Shown here: positions 56,004 through 64,000 of the stretch, in pieces
Position numbering within the stretch: the stretch's first letter is position 1
Layout: each line of letters opens with the position of its first letter
From: VAZQ01 sp963841105
Lineage (GTDB): Bacteria; Pseudomonadota; Alphaproteobacteria; Rhizobiales; Xanthobacteraceae
Direction of reading: 5' to 3'
Length of the DNA stretch: 64,000 nt
Assembly (NCBI GenBank): GCA_963841105.1
Contig: CAWJCB010000028.1
Location: 480,212 to 544,211 of the forward strand
The notes under the pieces: model-generated
Told to the model about the DNA's origin: nothing
The model's database searches: none
The model's input: the letters and a program-made list of their open reading frames with translations, nothing else
Translations under genes and position numbers: made by a program

Positions 56004-56659
56004 TGCCGTCGCTTGCGCAACGCGCCTTTGCGGAGTGGTTAGGAACAGCGTTTCTGCTCGCGGCCGTCGTGGGCTCTGGCATAATGGCTGAGAAGCTCGC
56101 GGGCGGTAACAACGCGCTCGCTCTTCTGTGCAACACCCTGCCGACCGGTGCCATTCTGGCAGTGTTGATCCTGACGTTCGGCCCGATCTCCGGCGCACAC
56201 TTTAATCCGGCCGTGAGCATCGCTTTTGCACTCCGACGTGAGCTGACGGCACCGATGATGACCGTTTACATTGTCGTTCAAGTGCTTGGGGCTATTCTTG
56301 GCGTCTGGGCCGCGCATCTAATGTTCGAGCTGCCGCTATGGCAGTTCTCGGCCACTGTGCGATCAGGGTCGGGGCAGTGGCTCGCGGAGGCCATTGCAAC
56401 CTTCGGGCTGCTGCTGACGATTTTTGGGTGCGTCGCGCACACGCCGGTGGCTATGCCATACGCCGTGGGCCTCTACATCACGGCCGCTTACTGGTTCACC
56501 GCTTCAACGTCTTTCGCCAATCCGGCCGTGACGATCGCGCGCTCGCTATCCGACACCTTCGCCGGCATCGCTCCTACAGGCGTCGTGGCCTTCATCGCCG
56601 CGCAGCTCGTCGGCATGCTTGCGGCAGTCGTTCTTGGCCGCTGGCTGTGGCGAACATAA
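56003..56659 (+). CDS. aqpS: Aquaglyceroporin-like arsenite channel (AqpS type)
   Basis: A 218-residue MIP-family channel with six hydrophobic segments and both half-helix motifs intact (HFNPAVSIA and FANPAVTIA). In Sinorhizobium meliloti AqpS in the ars operon lets arsenite made by ArsC leave down its gradient in place of ArsB. The ATG shares one base with the arsC TGA (TGATG), implying coupled translation. Last gene of the operon. Confidence 0.9.
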   Translation: MPSLAQRAFAEWLGTAFLLAAVVGSGIMAEKLAGGNNALALLCNTLPTGAILAVLILTFGPISGAHFNPAVSIAFALRRELTAPMMTVYIVVQVLGAILGVWAAHLMFELPLWQFSATVRSGSGQWLAEAIATFGLLLTIFGCVAHTPVAMPYAVGLYITAAYWFTASTSFANPAVTIARSLSDTFAGIAPTGVVAFIAAQLVGMLAAVVLGRWLWRT

Positions 56660-56805
56660 ATGACCGCTGTGGGTCAATTGTTCACATAGGCTCCGAGCAC
56701 GGGCAGGGACTTTATCGCCGGATTGACCCGAAAGCAGACGCACCTTCAATACATTCTGGCCGCCGGGCCACCATGGTCGTCCTCAGTAAACGAGGGAGTA
56801 TGACC

Positions 56806-57352
56806 ATGCAGGACCACGAATACGTTTCAGCGACCTCGCCTCGACGCCCGGCTTGGAACAAGGGAAAACTGATCGGTGCCAAGCCACCCCTTCGACCAAA
56901 GCACGTCTGGTCAATCCGGACGAAGCTGCAAGTCGAGGGCCAAATCCGTGAGTTGGCGATGTTCACCCTAGCCATCGATAGCAAGCTTCGGGGGTGCGAT
57001 GTCGTCGCGCTCAAGGTCAAGGATGTTGCCCCAAAGGGACATGCAGTTGAGCGTGCGACGGTGCGTCAAAAGAAGACCGGGCAGCCCGTCAGGTTGAATT
57101 GACAGAGCAGACTCGGGAGGCGATCGACGAGTATATGAAGGCCGCTGGCAGGATCGCCAGCATCGGACTAGACGCAGATCGCTTCGGTACGCACTCACTG
57201 CGGCGGACCAAGCAACCCTGATCTATCGCCGCACGGGAAATTTGCGAGCCGTCCAACTTTTACTCGGACACACCAAGATTGAAAGCACGGTCAGGTATCT
57301 GGGCATCGAAGTCGATGACGCTCTTGCCATAGCCGAGCAAGTCGACGTCTGA
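56806..57352 (+). pseudogene. Tyrosine-recombinase-like gene with deletion and frameshifts
   Basis: Begins MQDHEYVSATSPRRPAWNKG and carries the first Arg (IDSKLRGCDVVALKVKDV), then breaks after KKTGQPVR. The following frames give TEQTREAIDEYMKAAG, then jump to IASIGLDADRFGTHSLRRTK (a segment of about 35 residues is missing) and finally LLGHTKIESTVRYLGIEVDD with the catalytic His and Tyr. Short variant without an N-terminal core-binding domain, related to the gene at 31683. Confidence 0.85.
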
Positions 57353-57398
57353 ACTCCTTGGACAAGAGGGCGTCCTCTGCCCACTGGTTTCGTTCGTA

Positions 57399-57863
57399 TT
57401 ACTGGTCAAGAAGCAGAACTCCGACAACAGAATGACCTTGAAGCTTGTCAAGTATTTGTATCGTGGCGCGCTCGAATGCTGCTTCACGCAATGAGGTAAG
57501 AAGATTTCCGGTATTGTGTTCCCGAATACGACGTTTTGCGATCAATGAGCTGATCGCCACCACTCCCGCTGCCGCCGCCTTAGCGTCATAGTCCCGCGCG
57601 TGAAATGTTAGAGCCGTGGGCCGAAAATCGAGCGGGGCCAGAGTGCCATCCTCTCCGACTTCTCTAACCGTGAATCCTGAGTTTTCCGTCCAACCAACTA
57701 TTGCGTCTCCCTCAACGACTGCGCAGAGGAGTGCGCTGATGACGGCTCCGTCCGGCGAGCAACGGTCATTGGGACCGAGCTCTCGGTTCACGCTTACGGG
57801 CATCCACCGGTTCCCCCGCAGCAAAAGGTGACAAAAAGCAATCCGTCGGGTCTGATTTGTCAT
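57399..57863 (-). CDS. Hypothetical protein
   Basis: From ATG 57863 a 154-residue soluble frame (MTNQTRRIAFCHLLLRGNRW ... ISSLIAKRRIREHNTGNLL ... ATIQILDKLQGHSVVGVLLL) with balanced composition and predicted mixed alpha/beta character. No ribosome-binding site is clear and no family is recognised; the frame extends upstream to 58064 with Arg-rich sequence. It converges on the integrase pseudogene. Confidence 0.42.
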   Translation of the reverse strand: MTNQTRRIAFCHLLLRGNRWMPVSVNRELGPNDRCSPDGAVISALLCAVVEGDAIVGWTENSGFTVREVGEDGTLAPLDFRPTALTFHARDYDAKAAAAGVVAISSLIAKRRIREHNTGNLLTSLREAAFERATIQILDKLQGHSVVGVLLLDQ

Positions 57864-58095
57864 TCGCAGGGGACCGCCTGATGTTCGCCCCCGAGGGTCA
57901 GCGATACCGGACCGTATTGGCCAAACTTTCCATTCGCTAGGGGACTTTGCCCGACGGCGGCCTGCACAGATCAGTCGGCAAGCTGATGCAACGCCGACCG
58001 TCCGCTTACCCTCCGAGACTCTCCATAATCGCGGACATTCCGGCGCGGCAGCCCTGTGCCACAAGCGGCTGTGAGCAGATGCAGCAACCAGGCCT

Positions 58096-58172
58096 TTATT
58101 CGATCAGCTCGTCGGCGCGGGCGAGCAGGGGTGGTGGCACTTCGAGGCCGAGCGCTCGTGCAGTCGGCAGGC
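58096..58172 (-). pseudogene. C-terminal remnant of an ABC_sub_bind gene
   Basis: The last 25 or so codons of a PF04392 gene: TARALGLEVPPPLLARADEL then IE-stop at 58096. The 3' flank GTGAGCAGATGCAGCAAC matches other members. The rest of the gene is missing up to a start-region remnant at 58733-58766. Confidence 0.85.
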
Positions 58173-58360
58173 CCTGCCCACGCACGCCAACTGCGGCCAG
58201 CCATCAGAACAGGAAAATACGCCAATGGAAACTGGTGCGCGGTGCGGCAATATGCGCCGCACAAATCGTGAGCGGCCTATGTCAGGTTGGGGTCGATACT
58301 GTTGAAAAACGATTTTGACTTCGCATTGCCATATGGTGATGCTTAGCGGTAACCTTATCG

Positions 58361-58679
58361 ATGGGCATGCGTCTAACCTTAATTACGATCTTCGTCGTCT
58401 TTTCGTTGGGGCGCCCCGGGGGCGCAATCGTTCAGCCGTCAAGACCTCGATTGCGCCGTTGCTGCTACCATTGAGGATGAGCGGGCAGATAAAGGTACGA
58501 CAGGAGAGAATAGCTTCCATGAATTGATGATTTTCTTTATTTTTCGCCTCAATGCGCAAGATGATCAAACCAATTGGGCAAGAGTCGTTTATGATCGGTC
58601 CAAATTGAACCGCAAACGCGGTTCAGCCGAGCTTCTCGCAAAATGCACGGAGCTTTATCAAAGCTCGCTCCATCGATAG
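58361..58679 (+). pseudogene. Decayed small secreted protein
   Basis: From ATG 58361/58367 the frame encodes a signal peptide (MRLTLITIFVVFSLGRPGGA), then after a shift near 58433-58437 the sequence reads RQDLDCAVAATIEDERADK, SFHELMIFFIFRLNAQDDQT and LLAKCTELYQSSLHR-stop. Two Cys bracket a helical core as in a family of small alphaproteobacterial exported proteins. Local base composition is more AT-rich than neighbours, suggesting foreign origin. Confidence 0.5.
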
Positions 58680-58732
58680 TCGTCTCTTTTCCTATGTCGG
58701 ATTATTTTCCTCGTCGCTCGGCTTGCGGTGAG

Positions 58733-58766
58733 GAAACTCGCGCCTCTTGAATTGATCGGATTTCAT
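58733..58766 (-). pseudogene. N-terminal remnant of an ABC_sub_bind gene
   Basis: ATG 58766 reads MKSDQFKRREF, the twin-Arg signal start of the family, then loses similarity. Upstream (58767-58870) is the conserved promoter-side block. With 58096-58172 it frames a hollowed-out gene. Confidence 0.75.
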
Positions 58767-58902
58767 CCGCTGCCCAACCAACTCCGCGGCAGCATATCGC
58801 ATTGCCGAGCATCAGTCAGGGGCTCGCTGCGGTGCGAGATTTCGACCCAGCTTACGTCCGCAGGGGGTCAGTTCCGGACTAATGCACGGCAGCAAACCAG
58901 TT

Positions 58903-60025
58903 TTATTCGATCAGCTGGTCGGCGCGCAGGAGGAAGGATTCTGAGATTGTCAGCCCGAGCGCCTTGGCAGTCTTGAGATTGATGGTCAGCTCGAACTTCG
59001 TCGGCTGCTGGATGGGAAGATCTGAAGGTTTGGCACCCTTCAAGATTTCTGTCGACGTAGCTGGCGGCACTCCTCTGCAGATCGGGAGCTTGCGCCTCGC
59101 AAAGTTTGCGTCCTGCGGCTTCAGCTCGGCGCTCGCTGCAACTTATGTCATAGGCCATCAAGCCCCCGGCATCCACGACTTGTATCGAATAAGGGTACAT
59201 GGCCGGCAATCTGTGGCGGGCCGCGAGGTCGGTCACTCGTGCGCGCTGAACAATGAATATGCTTTCGGCCGTCGTGAGCAGGCCCTCGGCGCGCTCCTGG
59301 GTGCCAGCGTCGAACGCGGCCGGCAGATCGTCGGGGCTCCGGATTTCACGGATTTGCAGCGTCACGCCCAGCACGCGGGCTGCCTCTTTCAGTGCCTTCA
59401 CCTGTAACGGTGCGATCGGGTCGGTGAGGTACGACACCACAAGCACCCGAGAAATTCCAGGCACAGCCTCCTTCAACAACTCAAGTCGCTTGCCCGCAAG
59501 CTCGGAAATCATCATTGACATTCCGGTAACGTTTCCACCTGGGTGGGCAAGGCCATCTACCAGTCCAGTTCCCACAGGGTCGCCGAGTGGGAGCATGACG
59601 ATTGGGATCGTGCGGGTCGTATTCTTCGCGGCCTGGGCGGCTGGGGTGGTGCTTACTGCGATGATGTCGGCTTTGAGGCGAACACAGTCGGCAGCGAGAG
59701 CTGGAAACCGCTCGCCACGGCCCTCCGCGGAAAGGTAATCGATGGTGATGGTTTGCCCATCCACATAGCCCAGATCACGCAGACCTTGGAAAAACGCGTC
59801 AAATCGTGTTGATCGCAATGTACCTGGGTCGAATGTAAGGAAGCAGAGCCGCGGGATATTCTTGGCCTCACCGACGAGCGGTGTGCCGAGAAGAGTGAGC
59901 GTGGCGAGGAGCACGACTCGTAGCATCTTCGCCAACTGCTGAGACCGCACAGCGAACGGCCAAGCTGCCGCCGTGCCACCGAGAAGGGTAATGAACTGGC
60001 GTCGCTTCAACAGTTCGAATTGCAT
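58903..60025 (-). pseudogene. ABC_sub_bind periplasmic binding protein 10 (frameshifted, double signal)
   Basis: ATG 60025 starts MQFELLKRRQFITLLGGTAA (first signal, to VRSQQ) and is followed at once by a second signal-like segment, MLRVVLLATLTLLGTPLVGE, before the mature start IPRLCFLTFDPG. Core: AHPGGNVTGMSMM. Between GGLMAYDIS and AASYVD there is a 20-odd-residue insertion rich in Glu/Arg/Ala. One extra A near 59045-59050 (ACAGAAATC) shifts the last 45 residues; repaired, the gene ends FLLRADQLIE at 58903, about 373 residues. Confidence 0.82.
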
Positions 60026-60441
60026 CCGATCTCCCTGGGCCAGGATCGCCATGGAGGATATCGAATTGTCAGGGACCCGTCAGCGGGGATGTCGGACATT
60101 TTGCAGGTCGTGGTAGATCAATAATCATAAATGCTCGTATGCTGCGATGCACAGTTGACTTCCGAGTTGGGTCAAAACCTGAATCCCTCTCTAGCGATCG
60201 TATGTCTCCTTCCGCCGGCTGCGGACATGGTCGGCACCGCGCGGGCAGCACTTGCGCTGGCGCCGGCTACAGCGCTCGCTACGACGGCTCACATGAAGCC
60301 CTTCGACATTGAGGCCGCGCTCGCGTGGATGCGCTCGTGCGGCTGCTCACGCGCCGCGCTCATCCGCACGCACAAGCCGCGCCTCGTGCCACCTAGAGTG
60401 GATTGATCGCACCAGCGAGCATGCTGGTGAGACTGACCGCG
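60026..60441. other. Intergenic region
   Basis: No supported gene. An ATG at 60293 begins MKPFDIEAALAWMR, repeated at 60709 as MTTKSLDIEAALAEMR; the plus-strand frame that contains the first copy (60131-60406) shows no other sign of being coding. Confidence 0.35.
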
Positions 60442-60660
60442 CTATGTAGACGACGAGGCGGTGCTGATCGCGGAAACTTGTATTTGTTGAGGCGGCTGCC
60501 CTGGGCGGTGATCGTTATGCGGACCGTGGGTCAGCTCCGGGACAACAGCCCGGCAAAGCTCCCGCACATCGCATAGGTCAGAATGCAATCCAGCGACGAC
60601 GTTCCACAAACAGGCCGCACCGACTAAGCCTACAATCTTAAATTCATTTCGCATAAGCAT
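60442..60660 (-). CDS. Small exported hypothetical protein
   Basis: ATG 60660 (MLMRNEFKIVGLVGAACLW) follows GGAAGGGACG, a well-placed ribosome-binding site. The 72-residue product has an N-terminal hydrophobic segment and a polar, His/Pro-rich tail with Cys in SDLCDVRELC. No homologue recognised. Confidence 0.48.
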   Translation of the reverse strand: MLMRNEFKIVGLVGAACLWNVVAGLHSDLCDVRELCRAVVPELTHGPHNDHRPGQPPQQIQVSAISTASSST

Positions 60661-60708
60661 CGTCCCTTCCGAATTGCTTTGGTTATTGCAAAAGGATACC
60701 GTCTTCCC

Positions 60709-60786
60709 ATGACAACAAAGTCCCTCGACATCGAGGCCGCGCTCGCCGAGATGCGCGTCAGCGCCTGGAAAAGCGCCCGTCACTGA
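60709..60786 (+). other. Short frame related to 60293, possible 5' gene scar
   Basis: Twenty-five codons (MTTKSLDIEAALAEMR...) then stop. The DIEAALA start is shared with 60293-60340. Both look like the first codons of a duplicated gene whose remainder is lost; some rhizobial endonuclease III-like proteins begin similarly, but that link is a guess. Confidence 0.3.
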
Positions 60787-60859
60787 AGTAGCCGCCCGGC
60801 GGAGCCAATTTCGTCGTATGTGTGTGTGTGATCGGGTATTGCGGCAACGCACCGGGAGG

Positions 60860-61081
60860 TCAGTGCTCCGTGTACGCTGGTCTTTCTTCGGCTACACGGT
60901 CCATCTCCGCTAACCGGCCGTACACATAAGCCCGGTCCTGGTCGCTCAGGCTTGCGATCTCGCTTCGGAAGCCTGAGAAGGCTTCATCCGCTTCATTCCA
61001 AACATCGTCGTACCATTTCAAAAGCCAAAGCCCATCAGCAAGACGATGTAGCTTCTCTTGGAGGCTCTTCTCTGCCTTCAT
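60860..61081 (-). CDS. Small soluble hypothetical protein
   Basis: ATG 61081 is preceded by GGAGG with 6-nt spacing. The 73-residue product (MKAEKSLQEKLHRLADGLWL ... DDVWNEADEAFSGFRSEIAS ... YGRLAEMDRVAEER) is acidic and helical. The frame extends to 61144 without a signal. Function unknown. Confidence 0.6.
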   Translation of the reverse strand: MKAEKSLQEKLHRLADGLWLLKWYDDVWNEADEAFSGFRSEIASLSDQDRAYVYGRLAEMDRVAEERPAYTEH

Positions 61082-61429
61082 GGTGTCCTCCGAATCACTC
61101 CTCGAAATCTCCCTATTCTCATGGCCTCCGGCTCGCACCGTCAAACGTCAAATGACGGATGCAACACCCCCCTCCCTTTGACATCCGCCCGTCGGTGTGC
61201 GGCTTCCCGAATTTGAATCCCGCCATCAGCCATCCGGCCGAGCAGCAAAACGGCCAGAAATGGCCGTACGCTCGTTTTTTCGAGCCCGGCCGCTGTGTTG
61301 TCTAGGGCCGGCTAGCGCATGAGCGGGCTGCGTCGGACATCGACGAGGACTTGATCGGAGAGGACGTAGACGTGCGCATGATCCTCGATTGCGCCGCGCG
61401 AGCGATGCATCGGGGTTGGTGAGCGCCGC
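61082..61429. other. Intergenic region
   Basis: No gene supported; precedes two head-to-tail copies of the 65-bp repeat. Short open frames on both strands here are repeat-derived. Confidence 0.35.
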
Positions 61430-61580
61430 GTCAGCTTTCGCCGGCACCGGACATGCCGCCCACATTGGCTTGGGCTGCTGAGTGCCAAAAAGCGAAGTCC
61501 CACTCCACACCGCTTGTCAGCTTTCGGCAGCTGCGGACATGCCGTCGCATATGCTCTGGCCCGCTGTGTGCCAAAAGCGG
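61430..61580 (+). repeat. Two head-to-tail copies of the ~65-bp dispersed repeat
   Basis: Copy B 61430-61494 and copy C 61516-61580 share GTCAGCTTTCG, CGGACATGCCG and GTGCCAAAA with copy A at 23241-23306. Copy C is the closer match to A (CTGCGGACATGCCGTCGCAT in both). Confidence 0.8.
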
Positions 61581-61603
61581 TCATACCTGCCAGCACTTAA
61601 GCC

Positions 61604-61965
61604 CTACGGCAAAAATTCACGAATCTTCGCCAGAAGCTGACGCGGGCTATAGGGCTTGGGTACATAGGCGTCGCAGCCTGCCTCATGTGCCTTGACCTCG
61701 TCACCGCTCAATGCATACGAAGTGACGACGATGATTGGGATCGCTCGCAACGCCGGATCGGCCTTGATGCGGCGCGTCGCCTCATAGCCATCGAGCAGTG
61801 GAAGCTGAATATCCATCAAGATGAGGTCCGGCCGTTCGGCTGTCGCGGCCCTTACACCCTCCTCGCCATTTGTGGCTTCAATTATTCCAAAACCTGCGCT
61901 CGTCAGAAGATCGCGTAGGATTTGTAGATTATCCTCCTGATCCTCGACCACCAGAATGCGCTTTG

Positions 61966-61969
<4 letters not shown>
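61604..61969 (-). CDS. Single-domain response regulator (CheY/DivK-like)
   Basis: From GTG 61969 a 121-residue receiver: TKRILVVEDQEDNLQILRDL (acid pair), LILMDIQLPLLDGYEATRRI (phospho-acceptor Asp), IPIIVVTSYAL (Thr/Ser) and AYVPKPYSPRQLL (Lys). No output domain. GTG overlaps the kinase TGA by 4 nt, so it is the kinase's likely partner and signals by protein contact. Confidence 0.9.
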
Positions 61970-63904
<1,935 letters not shown>

Positions 63905-64000
63905 GTAGCCCTCCCGGTAGCAGACGGCCTTAACCTACCACAATGTCAAGGTTGTTGTGCAGCACAGCAAAACTGGCTGCCGTTGTCCGAGTTGGGTCAA

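Noticed and set aside
56338..57102. A 254-codon frame running from the aquaporin into the integrase remnant
   Set aside because: The first part is an out-of-frame shadow of aqpS; only the part from 56806 is meaningful.

Overview
The window looks like an accessory region of a GC-rich alphaproteobacterial chromosome, most likely Hyphomicrobiales close to Bradyrhizobium/Rhodopseudomonas. This is inferred from the gene families: many orphan periplasmic binding proteins with RRREFI...WPLAARAQQ signal peptides, Bug/TctC receptors, TPR-CHAT proteins, a GAF-rich histidine kinase with the phrase QQTATADVLKVISRS, and an aqpS-type arsenic operon. No rRNA, tRNA or CRISPR array was seen.

Layout. 1-12.6 kb is a catabolic block: a partial ornithine-cyclodeaminase-like gene, three Bug receptors, an orphan DNA methyltransferase, a DapA-family lyase/aldolase, an AtuA pair, RlpA, then an acyl-CoA ligase (frameshifted), a Zn alcohol dehydrogenase and a crotonase-fold enzyme. 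12.9-15.7 kb holds VapBC, a DUF2778 (Tlde1-like) L,D-transpeptidase-fold protein and a patatin-like lipase. 15.7-18.3 kb is mostly noncoding, with short tandem duplications and a 33-residue membrane microprotein. 18.3-21.5 kb and 50.8-53.9 kb carry two paralogous secreted TPR-CHAT genes, each broken by its own one-base insertion; a third remnant lies at 50.7 kb.

21.7-60 kb is dominated by ten ABC_sub_bind (PF04392) periplasmic binding protein genes plus two remnants, nearly all on the minus strand and with no permease or ATPase gene in the window. They share conserved flanking sequences, which suggests they spread as units. Between them lie an IS91-type element with a tyrosine recombinase, a P450, integrase-like genes, a decayed IS1182, a CtpA protease, small membrane proteins, a chimera of a group II intron RT, a Toprim fragment and an IS630 transposase, and an 845-bp IS5-type element sitting inside one binding-protein gene with a CTAG target duplication.

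54.0-56.7 kb is a compact arsenic operon: arsR (frameshifted), grxB, arsI, arsC, aqpS. It would cover arsenate reduction, glutathione/glutaredoxin supply, cleavage of methylarsenicals and channel-mediated arsenite exit. 60-64 kb has small unknown genes, dispersed repeats and a two-gene sensor kinase/response regulator pair.

Single-base indels break an unusually large number of otherwise well-conserved genes (ligase, both CHAT genes, four binding proteins, arsR, the kinase). They may reflect real decay or consensus errors in the source assembly; raw reads would decide.
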